Assembly: GCA_030824495.1 (NCBI GenBank)
Contig: JAVBXP010000024.1
Coordinates: forward strand, 1 to 64,000
DNA length: 64,000 bases
Direction: 5' to 3'
DNA from: a bacterium
GTDB lineage: Bacteria; Pseudomonadota; Alphaproteobacteria; Caulobacterales; Caulobacteraceae
Below are positions 16,070 through 24,629 of the stretch, one piece after another. Every line of letters starts with the position of its first letter. Within the stretch, counting starts at the first letter, position 1. A program made the translations under genes and the position numbers. The notes below the pieces were generated by a model. The model was given only the letters and a program-made list of their open reading frames with translations. It searched no databases and was not told where the DNA came from.

Positions 16070-17151
16070 GCAGCCGACCCTAGGCCGAGACGCGCCTCAT
16101 CGAGCGCGGTGGCGCGTCGAGCCGCGTGCACCTCTGCGGCTAGCCGCATGCCCGTCCGCGTCTCGCGCGAGATGTGGGGGGAGGGTGAGAGCCAGGCCAG
16201 AGCTTCCGCTAGCGCCTCACGGGCTGGCCGTGGCCGGTAGCCGAGCGCGCCGATGCGTCCGTGGTCGTACCAGTAGTATCGCCCGACCATCCGGGCCTGA
16301 GCGCGGGTGGCTAAAGGCGCCTTTCCCGTCAGCCTGGCGCGAAGCTCCTCTGCGGCGGCCAAGCTGTAGCACGCAACCGCGCTGGCGGTGGTTCGAGGCG
16401 CGCCGACGCCAGCCAGGTCGGCGACCATGGCGTGGATGTCGCGCCAGTCCAGGTTCTCCGACCCGAGGACATAGCGCTCGCCGGCCGCGCCATGTCGCGC
16501 CAGCAGGATGTGGCCGGCCGCCACGTCCCGTACCGACACGATGTTGCATCCGCCGGCCCAGGTCATGCGCAGGGGATCGGCGAGATAGCTGGTGAGGATG
16601 CCGTTGCTTGGGCCGAGGCTGGCGCCGAACGGGCCGACGCTCATCGTTGGGCAGGCGAAGACGATCTCCACGCCGAGCCGGCGTGCGGCGGCCAGCGCCT
16701 CGCGCTCCTGGGCGATCTTGGCCAGGACATAGGCGGACTCGTCGGGATCGTCCTGGGCGCTGGACGCCTCGTCACGGATCTCGGGTCTGTAGGATGCGCC
16801 GAGGGTGACCGAGGACGAGGTCATCACCACCCGCTTGACCCCGGCCTGGGCGGCGGCGGTCAGGATGTTGAGGCTGCCTTCAATGGCCGTGCGGGCCATC
16901 TCAGCGGGCTCGTGGCCCCAATAGCTGAAGGCCACAGCGGTATGGAAGACCACGTCCTGGCCAGCCATGGCCGGGGCGAGGCTTTCGGGGGCCAGCACGT
17001 CGCCCGTCATCAGCTCTATCGGAAGAGCGCCGATGGAAGACAGATCGGCCGTGGGGCGCACCAAACCGGTGGGGGCCAGGCCCTCGCGTAGCAGCTCGCG
17101 CAAAAGGTTGGCCCCGATCAGCCCGTTGGCGCCGGTGACGAGAGCCTTCAT
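16066..17151 (-). CDS. Extended SDR, NAD-dependent epimerase/reductase family
   Basis: The 361-residue protein begins with the Rossmann motif VTGANGLIGANLL at residues 5-17. It has the SSSVT serine region and the active-site Tyr/Lys pair in ESAYVLAKIAQE (YxxxK). The general pattern (TGLVRPTADLSSI, DVVFHTAVAFSYWG) resembles the dihydroflavonol-4-reductase/3-beta-HSD/HpnA branch that acts on hydrophobic alcohols, ketones or lipids. It overlaps its neighbours by 4 bp on both sides, so it is an integral member of the operon. The substrate is unknown. Confidence 0.8.
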   Translation of the reverse strand: MKALVTGANGLIGANLLRELLREGLAPTGLVRPTADLSSIGALPIELMTGDVLAPESLAPAMAGQDVVFHTAVAFSYWGHEPAEMARTAIEGSLNILTAAAQAGVKRVVMTSSSVTLGASYRPEIRDEASSAQDDPDESAYVLAKIAQEREALAAARRLGVEIVFACPTMSVGPFGASLGPSNGILTSYLADPLRMTWAGGCNIVSVRDVAAGHILLARHGAAGERYVLGSENLDWRDIHAMVADLAGVGAPRTTASAVACYSLAAAEELRARLTGKAPLATRAQARMVGRYYWYDHGRIGALGYRPRPAREALAEALAWLSPSPHISRETRTGMRLAAEVHAARRATALDEARLGLGSAA

Positions 17152-19250
17152 TCCGCGGTTCCCGCATCGACCCGAGCCGCGTGCCGCAGATCGCGCATGG
17201 CGCTTCTCAGCGGAGATTTTGTCGTCGTCGGGGCGCTGAAGGCCGCGGCGTCGAAATGGCGGAACCCATCAGCGTCAATCCGCAGGGGCTTGACCTCGGC
17301 GTTGGCGCGGACGGCGCCCTTCAGCGCGGCGGGAATATCCAGCCGTCCCTCGCTCTGGAGCTTGCGCACAAAGCCGCTGAGCCGCTCGACCGGTAAGGGC
17401 TCGCCTTCGGGCGCATCAGACCAGGGCTTGCCGATCCTGACGTCGCGCCCTTCGGAAACCGCTTCCAGATTGGCGAAGGTGCGGTTGAAGAACTGACCAT
17501 AGGCTTGAGAGACCAGCGCCCGCTTCATGGCCGGATCCAGTCCCTGGTCGATGGCCGCCCAGATCGGCGGCAGGCGGAAGTGCTGCCGCCCCCAGATGGT
17601 CACCAGGGTGTCCTCGCCCAACGCTTCAAATGTGACGACGCCGTCGTCGGCGATGGCCGAATCGTTGTCGCTTTTCACCGTTTTCCAGAACATCCGCTGG
17701 CGACGGGGCGTGTACTCGATTGTCTCGATCTTGGTCACGTCGATGGCGACGCCGCCGCCGATGGCGGTGTAGTTTGGCTGGGGCAGATAGAGGTTGCGCT
17801 CGACCTGGCGCGTCACGCGGCCCTGCTTGTCGCGGCGGGTCGCCAGGGCCTGACCGCCGATATAGTCGTTCATGTACTGGATGGTCCGGTGGATCTCGAC
17901 CGCAGCGGTGAAGTCCTCGAACGGCTGGGCGATCCGCCTGGCGCCGTCGAACAGGATGGCGCCGTCGTCGAAACGCCAACGCACGCCGTCCGCGTCGGCG
18001 GGCACGCCGCGCAGTAAAGCGGCTTGGCCCAGGAGTTCGGCGGCCAAACCGTTGTAGTCGGCGGGCCGCAGCTTGGCCGGGTCGATATTGATCGGCGCTT
18101 CGCGGCGGCGCAGAGCGTCCTTGTCGATCATGACGCCATAGGTTTCGGCCGCCTTGCCCATCTCCCCCAGCCAGATGTTGGCCAAGGTGAGCAGGGCGCC
18201 GTCGCCCCCGGCCCCCGCGAGCCCTGACAGCGTTTTGTTCAGCCAATCGTTGGCCGGGTCCTTAAACGGGAAGATGTCACGGTCGACCTGTTGCAGGACG
18301 GGTCTGATCGAGCGATCGCCCGCTAGCGACGCGCGCCGCGCGGCGGTGGAGGCGAGGAGCGCCGGGCTGACATTGACCCAGCCGGGATAGGGTTCCAACG
18401 CGCCGAGGATGCGGGTCTGGGGCGTTGGTCGCGCGCGCCGCAGACTGGGCGCGGCCGGGCGGGACACAAAGGGATCGAGCCCCATCTTCATGGCCCCAAG
18501 ATAGTCGGCCAGGGCTGGGTCGGACGCGGCGATGATGGTGTCGGTGAGGAGGGGCGAAGGGGCGCGGGCGGCCCCCTCGCCATGGCTGCTGACCATCGCA
18601 TCGATAAAGGCGAAATGGACCGGCGCAGCGCCCAAGAGCGCGCTTATGACCTCTCCAGCGTCTCGCCGATGGCGGTAATGGTAGTCCTTGTCGGCTTGGG
18701 GGAGGACGCTCAGCAAGGTCGACAGGCAAAGAGCGTAGCCGTCGTCGTCATCGGTGCGGTTCGCCGAGAACACCAGCCGCAGGTCCGCCTCCAGCCAGGC
18801 GCGCGAGAGATCGGTTCTCGCCAGTGGACCATCTTCGCCAAAGACGTTTGGGCTGAGGTCCTCGGAAAGATCGATCACGTCGTATGGACGCCCGCTCGGC
18901 GTCTCGTAGCGGTAGCCCAGCAGATCGGCGACCATGAAGACGTCGCGGTTCTCAAGCCACAGCGACGCGGTTCCGCGCGTCGAGCCGACCGACGCCTCGG
19001 TGACGCCGAGCTCAAATAATAGTTCGAGCAGATGCTCCACCAGCGCTGGATCGGTCGCCGTCGGCGAGCCGGCGGCGAAGGCGTCAAGGGCTGGGACGAC
19101 TACGGCCGAGCAGGCGCCGCTGCGCTCAAGCGCGGTGGAGATGCGCTGGCCGATGGCTTCACGCAAGTCGCCCTGCGCCAGGGCGCGGTCCAGCAGGTCG
19201 GGGCCTGAGGCTCCAGGTTCGTGAGCAATGACGGCCAGGGCTTGGGGCAT
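17148..19250 (-). CDS. DUF362-like protein with C-terminal SRPBCC-like region (700 aa)
   Basis: A large protein without signal peptide or membrane helix. The N-terminal half (DLREAIGQRISTALERSG, VEHLLELLFELGVTEASVGS, DVIDLSEDLSPNVFG, LRLVFSANRTDDDDGYALC) resembles the DUF362 family, but the ferredoxin cysteines found in many members are missing. The C-terminal third (VTFEALGEDTLVTIWGRQHF, RQRMFWKTVKSDNDSA) looks like an SRPBCC/START-type sheet. The start at 19250 follows the previous stop by 4 bp; a longer frame to 19352 reads into the neighbour and lacks family-like sequence. This is the core and largest gene of the operon. Function is unknown. Confidence 0.6.
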   Translation of the reverse strand: MPQALAVIAHEPGASGPDLLDRALAQGDLREAIGQRISTALERSGACSAVVVPALDAFAAGSPTATDPALVEHLLELLFELGVTEASVGSTRGTASLWLENRDVFMVADLLGYRYETPSGRPYDVIDLSEDLSPNVFGEDGPLARTDLSRAWLEADLRLVFSANRTDDDDGYALCLSTLLSVLPQADKDYHYRHRRDAGEVISALLGAAPVHFAFIDAMVSSHGEGAARAPSPLLTDTIIAASDPALADYLGAMKMGLDPFVSRPAAPSLRRARPTPQTRILGALEPYPGWVNVSPALLASTAARRASLAGDRSIRPVLQQVDRDIFPFKDPANDWLNKTLSGLAGAGGDGALLTLANIWLGEMGKAAETYGVMIDKDALRRREAPINIDPAKLRPADYNGLAAELLGQAALLRGVPADADGVRWRFDDGAILFDGARRIAQPFEDFTAAVEIHRTIQYMNDYIGGQALATRRDKQGRVTRQVERNLYLPQPNYTAIGGGVAIDVTKIETIEYTPRRQRMFWKTVKSDNDSAIADDGVVTFEALGEDTLVTIWGRQHFRLPPIWAAIDQGLDPAMKRALVSQAYGQFFNRTFANLEAVSEGRDVRIGKPWSDAPEGEPLPVERLSGFVRKLQSEGRLDIPAALKGAVRANAEVKPLRIDADGFRHFDAAAFSAPTTTKSPLRSAMRDLRHAARVDAGTAE

Positions 19251-19254
19251 AGGC

Positions 19255-19866
19255 CTAGGCCGGTTCGAGAACCAGGAGGCGAACCCGAAGGACCATCGCC
19301 TCGAAGCCGGAGACCGCAACGTTGGCGGCGTAGCTGCGGCCAGCCTGCACACGGTCGGGATCGAGCGCGGCGGAGACCTTGATCAACTGCTCCTGGCCAG
19401 GAGCCAGCGTGAACTCCGCGGGTTCGAACACCGCCGCCGGTCCGGCTTCGCCGCCGCTTCCGAAGAAGTGGGCGGCCATGAAGCTCAGCGCCGCAGAGCG
19501 ATCGTGGGGGTTCTTCAGATAGAATTCGCCCGAGGCTTCTCCGCCCAACGGGCCCGAGAGCTCCATGTCCCTGATCGGGGGATCCTGGCGCGCGGCCGCC
19601 ACGTCCAGGGTGGCGCCGGCGCGCCCAGCCAGGGCGGCGGCGTACTCGCTCGCGAGACCGATGGCGTCGGAGGGATAGCGAACAGCTTCCTCCGCAGCCA
19701 GGCGCGCGAACGCCCCGACAGCGGCGGCGCCGGTCGAGCGGCCCGATCCATAGTCAGCCAATATGCGGCCATAGCTTTGCACGGCCGCCAGCCGCTGGTT
19801 GGCCCAGCGACGCGCCAAGTCGGACGTGACATTCCCCAGCGAAGGCCGGTCGCCGCCAGACGCCAT
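19255..19866 (-). CDS. Helical N-terminus plus Ig-like C-terminus, unknown function (203 aa)
   Basis: I do not recognise this gene. Residues about 10-75 form amphipathic helices (SDLARRWANQRLAAVQSYG, AVGAFARLAAEEAVRYPSDA) that recall phasin-like granule proteins. Residues about 95-203 form an Ig-like beta sandwich (FYLKNPHDRSAALSFMAAHF, AEFTLAPGQEQLIKVSAAL), with the closing VRLLVLEP. There is no signal peptide. The ATG at 19866 overlaps the preceding TGA by one base, and a longer frame to 19992 is an artefact of that neighbour. It shares the helix-then-sandwich layout with the gene upstream, suggesting two related subunits. Confidence 0.55.
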   Translation of the reverse strand: MASGGDRPSLGNVTSDLARRWANQRLAAVQSYGRILADYGSGRSTGAAAVGAFARLAAEEAVRYPSDAIGLASEYAAALAGRAGATLDVAAARQDPPIRDMELSGPLGGEASGEFYLKNPHDRSAALSFMAAHFFGSGGEAGPAAVFEPAEFTLAPGQEQLIKVSAALDPDRVQAGRSYAANVAVSGFEAMVLRVRLLVLEPA

Positions 19867-20576
19867 CAGCAGCACCCGCAGTGGCAATCGACGATGTAGG
19901 CGTCGCATTCGCGCGGCAGGACCGCCACGGCGATCCGGATGGAACGCATATCGCAGCCCTTGATCCGCAGGTCGGCGTAGGACACCGCGCACCCATCGAC
20001 GTCTGGGATCTCCCCTCGGCCTTCCGGCGCGCGCTCAGCGGCGTTGGCCGTCGCGTCGGAAACCACCTCGCTCTTGGCTTGGCGGATCGTGACGCCCAGC
20101 ACGACCTGGGCCTCGCCGCAGGCCGCGAGCGTAAAGGCCAGCGGGCCAAGGATTTCAGCCTCCACCTGCACGCCTTGGAGGTTCTTCGTCCAGCTCGAGA
20201 GCTCCAGCTCTATGTCGCGCTCACGCCGCCAGTGGTTCTCGATGATCAAGGTCACCAGCCGCCGCTCGCCGAGGCGCGTCTCGACAACCAGGTCGGCGTC
20301 AGTGACGCAGCATTTGCAAGAGCAGTGATCTGGCGCGCAGTGCGACCCGTGAAGGTCGTGATGGTGACCGTGCTCGTGGCGATGTCGGTGGTCATGGCGG
20401 GATGTGCGTTCCCGCGCCTGGGGCCGGTCGATCAGATCGGTGACGCCAGCGCGCCAAGTCTCGAAGGCGTCGGCCCATGGCTGGAGGGCTTGCCGCGCGA
20501 TCTCGTTGAAGTCGAACTGGCTCAGATCGATCGGGGAGGCGGCCGCCGGCCGTCGTTGAAGGGTCGCCTGGTTCAT
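19866..20576 (-). CDS. His/Cys-rich helical plus Ig-like protein, unknown function (236 aa)
   Basis: The N-terminus (SQFDFNEIARQALQPWADAF, then ETWRAGVTDLI) is an amphipathic helical segment. It is followed at residues about 58-84 by a tract with 11 histidines and five cysteines (HDHRHRHEHGHHHDLHG, then HCAPDHCSCKCC). An Ig-like domain follows (RRLVTLIIENHWRRERDIEL, LAACGEAQVVLGVTIRQAK), and the chain ends in VDCHCGCC. The His and Cys clusters are likely to bind metal ions such as Zn, Ni or Cu. No signal peptide is present. It overlaps its neighbours by 4 bp and 1 bp. No family name can be given. Confidence 0.55.
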   Translation of the reverse strand: MNQATLQRRPAAASPIDLSQFDFNEIARQALQPWADAFETWRAGVTDLIDRPQARERTSRHDHRHRHEHGHHHDLHGSHCAPDHCSCKCCVTDADLVVETRLGERRLVTLIIENHWRRERDIELELSSWTKNLQGVQVEAEILGPLAFTLAACGEAQVVLGVTIRQAKSEVVSDATANAAERAPEGRGEIPDVDGCAVSYADLRIKGCDMRSIRIAVAVLPRECDAYIVDCHCGCC

Positions 20577-21382
20577 TCCGCGGTTCCTTGTTTACGACGC
20601 GTGACTTTGGCGGTGGGCGGGCGCTTGGCCGCCGTGACGATGACGATATGCAGATCGGTGGCGTAGACCGGCGCAAAGACGTGGTGGCGCGCCACGGGTG
20701 ACAACTCTTTCGGCAGGGCCATGGCGATCTGCTCGGTGCGGATCGCCCCGGGCTCCAGCCGCACCGGCCCGCTCGGCATGAACAGGCCCACGGTGCCGAT
20801 TTGCGTCAGCACCGGAGCTGCGCCGAGCCCGATCACGTCCTTGAATATCTGGCCCAGCCGCTCAACGCCGTCTGCCGGCCGCGCGATGCGATCAGGGGCG
20901 AGCGGCACTTCCTCGCCTAACGGATAGTCGCCGGTGAGATCGATGGTGAGGGGGGTGTTCCCCCGGTTTTCGAACGCCACCGCGAAACGCTGCTCAGGCC
21001 CCAGCGCGGCGTCGACGACAAGAGGAGCCGGCTGGATCGCCAACTCCGTACGCTCCACGACCTCGATTTCCACGGGCCGGCTGACGCCACCCAGCTTGAT
21101 CTCGCCCTGATAGCGGCCCGGCGGCGTGGCGGGGTCGAGTCGCAGGCGGATTTTGGCCTGGGCCGTGCCGTTGGCCGCGATGGTCATCTGCACGGGTATG
21201 GGGGCCAGTCGCAGGGGCTTGCCGGCTGCGCCGAGGCGGACCTCGGCCAGGGAAACGTCCGCGACCTGGATCGCGCCGCCAGTGGCGTTGCGCAGTGCGA
21301 CCGGAATTTTCAATGAGGCGGCCGAACCCGATAGCGACAGGGTGCGGTCGGCAGGCCAGTCGATGAAATCGAGCTTGGCCAT
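20573..21382 (-). CDS. Tandem Ig-like (NEW3/ASH-type) domain protein, 269 aa
   Basis: The chain is made of two beta-sandwich units. Each carries the pattern of a conserved hydrophobic strand, then NxTGGAIQV or NRGNTPLTI, then an ending such as LRLDPATPPGRYQGEIKLGG. This is the layout of NEW3/ASH-type Ig-like domains found in scaffold and surface-coat proteins. The product lacks a signal peptide and ends with a basic tail (AAKRPPTAKVTRRKQG). It starts 5 bp after the first gene of the operon and overlaps the next by 4 bp. A structural or binding role is the best guess. Confidence 0.55.
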   Translation of the reverse strand: MAKLDFIDWPADRTLSLSGSAASLKIPVALRNATGGAIQVADVSLAEVRLGAAGKPLRLAPIPVQMTIAANGTAQAKIRLRLDPATPPGRYQGEIKLGGVSRPVEIEVVERTELAIQPAPLVVDAALGPEQRFAVAFENRGNTPLTIDLTGDYPLGEEVPLAPDRIARPADGVERLGQIFKDVIGLGAAPVLTQIGTVGLFMPSGPVRLEPGAIRTEQIAMALPKELSPVARHHVFAPVYATDLHIVIVTAAKRPPTAKVTRRKQGTAE

Positions 21383-21387
21383 GGGGG

Positions 21388-21963
21388 CTATTCCACTATC
21401 CGGACGTGGAGGCCGCCGCCGCTGACCCGACCGCTGTCGTGACGATGGTCGTCATCGCTATGGTGGTGAGCGTGGTCGTGGTGAGGTTCGTCTCTGTACT
21501 GATGCTGGCCAAGAGCGACGACATGAGCCGGCTTGAGCGAGGGCCCCACCAGCACCTGAGCTTCCCCATCCAGGGTGAGGCTCAGCACCTCGACGCCGAA
21601 AAGGGTCAGGCCGATCCGCTGGCGGTTCGGCAGGCAGATTCGGGTCGCGGGCAGCGGTCCGAGCGACAGGCGCAGGCATTGGTCCAGAACGACCGGTTGC
21701 AGGTCGATCGCGGCCTTTGAGTCGGTTCGGATGGGTTCTGGAATCGTAAAGGCGAATTTGCCGTCCGAGGTGAGATCGGCCTGCAGATCCGACTTGAGTT
21801 CGGCCTTGATAGGCTCTGGGACGGAGAGGGTTAGCTTCGACTCGATTGGCTCGGTGACGGCGAGCTTGGCGTCCACCTTGATGTCATTGAGGCCCGTGAC
21901 CGCCACGTTGACCGGGCCGCTGTTGACCGTGATCGGGTCGTAGGTGACTTCGACATCGGCCAC
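21388..21963 (-). CDS. Beta-rich protein with EPI repeats and His-rich tail (191 aa)
   Basis: This is the first gene of the seven-gene operon. The N-terminal 80 residues repeat a short unit around TEPIESKL, PEPIKAEL and PEPIRTDS, each followed by beta-strand-like sequence. Then comes LRLSLGPLPATRICLPNRQR and a further strand region (LFGVEVLSLTLDGEAQVLVG). Residues about 152-177 are very His/Asp-rich (DEPHHDHAHHHSDDDHRHD), a probable metal-binding linker before the end GGGLHVRIVE. There is no signal peptide or membrane helix. I recognise no family. It may be the small subunit of a complex with the Ig-like proteins downstream. Confidence 0.55.
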   Translation of the reverse strand: MADVEVTYDPITVNSGPVNVAVTGLNDIKVDAKLAVTEPIESKLTLSVPEPIKAELKSDLQADLTSDGKFAFTIPEPIRTDSKAAIDLQPVVLDQCLRLSLGPLPATRICLPNRQRIGLTLFGVEVLSLTLDGEAQVLVGPSLKPAHVVALGQHQYRDEPHHDHAHHHSDDDHRHDSGRVSGGGLHVRIVE

Positions 21964-22025
21964 TGCTGTTCTCCTCCAGCCCGGAGAACAACGCTACATG
22001 GGGCCAGTGGAGCGTGCAATTGATC

Positions 22026-22217
22026 TTAATAGTCAAGCTTGTAAGTGATCAGTCTCCAGCCGGGCGTCATGTTAAGGATGTCAGCATAGCGCGCTCTCAA
22101 TTCTTTATGCGATCCTTCAGGTGGTGGTCTTCCTGCCTTCTTATTGAATTCGCCGACAAATTTGTTGAGGTGGTTGTGCAGCTGGGCCAGGTACGCCTTT
22201 GGGCGCGAGCGTTCAGC
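22026..22217 (-). pseudogene. Possible remnant: C-terminal fragment of an unidentified protein (63 codons)
   Basis: In the gap between the GST gene and the seven-gene operon an open frame of 63 codons ends in TAA at 22026. It begins directly after an in-frame TGA, with no ATG, GTG or TTG near the beginning. The translation is coherent and charged (AYLAQLHNHLNKFVGEFNKK, then GRPPPEGSHKELRARYADIL and GWRLITYKLDY). It is more AT-rich than its surroundings. It looks like the tail of a decayed or transferred gene. I cannot identify the parent family, and a chance open frame remains possible. Confidence 0.35.
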
Positions 22218-22845
22218 TCAGTAGGGGAGTCAGCTGCGGGTCGCCCTTTTGCATGGCGCGCTGGTAGGCCGGCCGCGCCCCGATGACTTTCAGATAGGCC
22301 AGGATGTTCGGATAGGGAGACAGATCGCGCGGCGCGAAAACCCGCATGGTGGTCAGGGCGAAGCCCATGATGATGTCGGCTGCCGAGAATTCGTCCCCGG
22401 CGAAGTAGGCCGAAGCGCCGAGCCGCGCCTCCACCAGCGCCCAGGCGCGATCGGAACGCGCTCGCATGAACTGAGCGCGCGGGCTTTCCTCAACGCCTTC
22501 CCGAGGCGCCCCAGTCTGGCTGGGCAGCATCGAAGCGTTGGCGAAGTGAAACCAGAACAGATAGTCGGCGAAGTTCGGGGCGTCCGGACCCACCGCCAGC
22601 CGGCCGGCCCCGTACCTGCCGATGATGTATTCCATGATCGCGCCGGACTCCGGCAGGACCACATCGCCGTCCGTGATGATCGGCGCCGTGCCAAGCGGAT
22701 GCAGCGCCTTGTATTCAGGCGGCGCGGGACCCCGCCCCGGAGGAACCCGATCGTAGCGCTTGAGCTCATAGTCGATCCCGAGTTCTTCGCAGAGCCAGAC
22801 GATGCGTTCCGACTGTGAAACGCCGAGATGATGGACGGTCAGCAT
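22213..22845 (-). CDS. Glutathione S-transferase family protein
   Basis: The 210-residue protein has the GST layout. The thioredoxin-like N-terminal domain includes HHLGVSQSERIVWLCEELG and the cis-Pro/Glu-Ser motif VVLPESGAIMEYI, which binds the glutathione gamma-glutamyl group. The C-terminal all-helical domain includes YFAGDEFSAADIIMGFAL, with the N-capping box. Its ATG overlaps the TAA of the CoA ligase (TAATG), so it is coupled to that gene. It probably conjugates or detoxifies an intermediate of the pathway encoded in this operon. The electrophilic substrate is unknown. Confidence 0.88.
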   Translation of the reverse strand: MLTVHHLGVSQSERIVWLCEELGIDYELKRYDRVPPGRGPAPPEYKALHPLGTAPIITDGDVVLPESGAIMEYIIGRYGAGRLAVGPDAPNFADYLFWFHFANASMLPSQTGAPREGVEESPRAQFMRARSDRAWALVEARLGASAYFAGDEFSAADIIMGFALTTMRVFAPRDLSPYPNILAYLKVIGARPAYQRAMQKGDPQLTPLLS

Positions 22846-24566
22846 TATGAGCCTGCGACGATGTCGGACAGAGTGGATGGGGTGGTCGGCGCGCCCGCGG
22901 CGGCCTGGCGTTGTTCAGCTTCATCTCGAAGCTGACGCTTGAAGATCTTTCCGGAGGCGATGCGCGGCAGCGGAGCGTCGGAGAAGTGGAAGTATCGAGG
23001 AATTTCGAACCGCGCGAGGCGGGGCTCGAGAAATGACCTCAAGGCCGACTCCTCCAGCTTGGCCCGCGTGTAGAGCGTCGCGCCAACCTCCTCGCCCAGT
23101 CGCTCGTCCGGCACGCCATAGACGCTGGCTTCCAGGATGTCGGGGTGCTCCAGAAGCGCCGCCTCCACAGCGCCGCAGCCGATGTTCTCTCCGCCGCGGA
23201 TGACCAGATCTTTGATCCGGTCGACAATGAAGACGAAGCCCTCGGCGTCCACATAGGCCACGTCCCCGGTCCGCATCCAGCCGTCGACGAAGGTGTCATC
23301 GTTGGCGTCGGGCCGGTTCCAGTAACCGCGCATGATCGAGGCGCCGCGGATCTGCAGCTCGCCACGCGTCCCGGCCGGCTGCGTCACGCCAGCTTCATTG
23401 ACGATGCGGATATCTAGCACCGCGGACACCCGGCCCGAACTGGCCGGATGGGCCAGATAGTCGGCGCCGGCGATGGAGGTCCCGATGGCGTTGGTTTCGG
23501 TCATGCCCCAGCCGGTGTTGGGCGCGGCGTTCGGGAATGCCGTGTCGATGGCGCGGACCTGCTCGGGCGCGCGGCTGGCCCCGCCCCCGCCGACCGCGAC
23601 CAGCGAGCTGAGGTCGCGCCCATCGCGCCGGGCGATCTCGACCAGGTCGCCGGTCACGGCTGGCGGGCCGTTGAAGCCGGTGATCTGCTCGCGCTCGATG
23701 ATGTCCACGGCCTGGGCCGGGTCCCACTTGTACATGCAGACCAGGCGCCGCTGCGCCCGGAAGCTCTGCAGCAGGCTGACGTGCAATCCCGAGACGTGGA
23801 ACAGAGGGATCGATAGAAGCGCCGCCGGCTGCGGGCCGCCCGCCACCGGCGAGAACCCGGCCAGCATCCCGGCCTGCGCGTCCAGCTCCCAGGACAGCAG
23901 CGCGCTCATGGTATTCCGGTGGGTGGAGACCGCGCCCTTGGGATGCCCTGTCGAGCCGGAGGTGTAGAGCATGATGGCGTCGTCGTCGGGTCCGACCTCG
24001 CGCTCCGGCGGTGCGGCTCCTCCCGCCCCCGCCATCACCGCTTCGTAGCTTTGTGCGCCGGGCGCGAGCGGCTTGGTCGCCCGCACCGCGATCACGGTCA
24101 GCCCGGCGGGCGGCGCATCGCATGCGGCGAGCCGATCCAGCCGTTCCTGGTCGGCCAGCAGCAGTTTGGCTCCGCTGTCCTTCAGGCCGTATTCCATCTC
24201 GTGTGGCTGCCACAACGCGTTCATCGCCACCGCAATCGCCCCGATCGAGGTCGCGGCCATGAAGCCGATGATCCACTCCGGATAGTTGCGCATGGAGATC
24301 GCGACGCGGTCTCCCTTTTCGACGCCGTAGTCCGCCACCATCGCCGCCGCGAGCGTCTGCGAGGCCTGCCAAGCCTGTTCGAAGGTCAACCGCTCGTCCT
24401 CATAGACGATGAACGGCATGTCGCTGCGCCCGGCCTCGAACAGCTCGCGCAAGTTCACCGGAGCGTTCTTGAACGCCCGCACCCGGCGGCCCAGCGCATC
24501 GATTTCCTCCAACTCGTAGGGAAGTCCCGCCCCAGTGAGCTGCGCCAACGCTTCAAGTCTCGTCAC
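22845..24566 (-). CDS. Acyl-CoA synthetase / AMP-dependent ligase
   Basis: A 573-residue ANL enzyme. The P-loop TSGSTGHPKG is at about residues 202-211, FHVSGLHVSL follows, WGMTETNAIGT is the A5 motif, MRTGDVAYVDAEGFVFIVDR the A7 region, and the catalytic lysine is in RIASGKIFKR near the C-terminus. I place the start at the GTG at 24566, which follows GAGG by 8 nt; the GTG at 24575 directly abuts that ribosome site. It is coupled to the GST gene downstream. The acid it activates is unknown; length and motifs fit medium/long-chain or aromatic acids. Confidence 0.88.
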   Translation of the reverse strand: MTRLEALAQLTGAGLPYELEEIDALGRRVRAFKNAPVNLRELFEAGRSDMPFIVYEDERLTFEQAWQASQTLAAAMVADYGVEKGDRVAISMRNYPEWIIGFMAATSIGAIAVAMNALWQPHEMEYGLKDSGAKLLLADQERLDRLAACDAPPAGLTVIAVRATKPLAPGAQSYEAVMAGAGGAAPPEREVGPDDDAIMLYTSGSTGHPKGAVSTHRNTMSALLSWELDAQAGMLAGFSPVAGGPQPAALLSIPLFHVSGLHVSLLQSFRAQRRLVCMYKWDPAQAVDIIEREQITGFNGPPAVTGDLVEIARRDGRDLSSLVAVGGGGASRAPEQVRAIDTAFPNAAPNTGWGMTETNAIGTSIAGADYLAHPASSGRVSAVLDIRIVNEAGVTQPAGTRGELQIRGASIMRGYWNRPDANDDTFVDGWMRTGDVAYVDAEGFVFIVDRIKDLVIRGGENIGCGAVEAALLEHPDILEASVYGVPDERLGEEVGATLYTRAKLEESALRSFLEPRLARFEIPRYFHFSDAPLPRIASGKIFKRQLRDEAEQRQAAAGAPTTPSTLSDIVAGS

Positions 24567-24629
24567 TATCAACACCTCAAATTTTGCAATGACCGTGGCG
24601 CCCTGACCTCGCGGGCAAACGGCAGCCGC

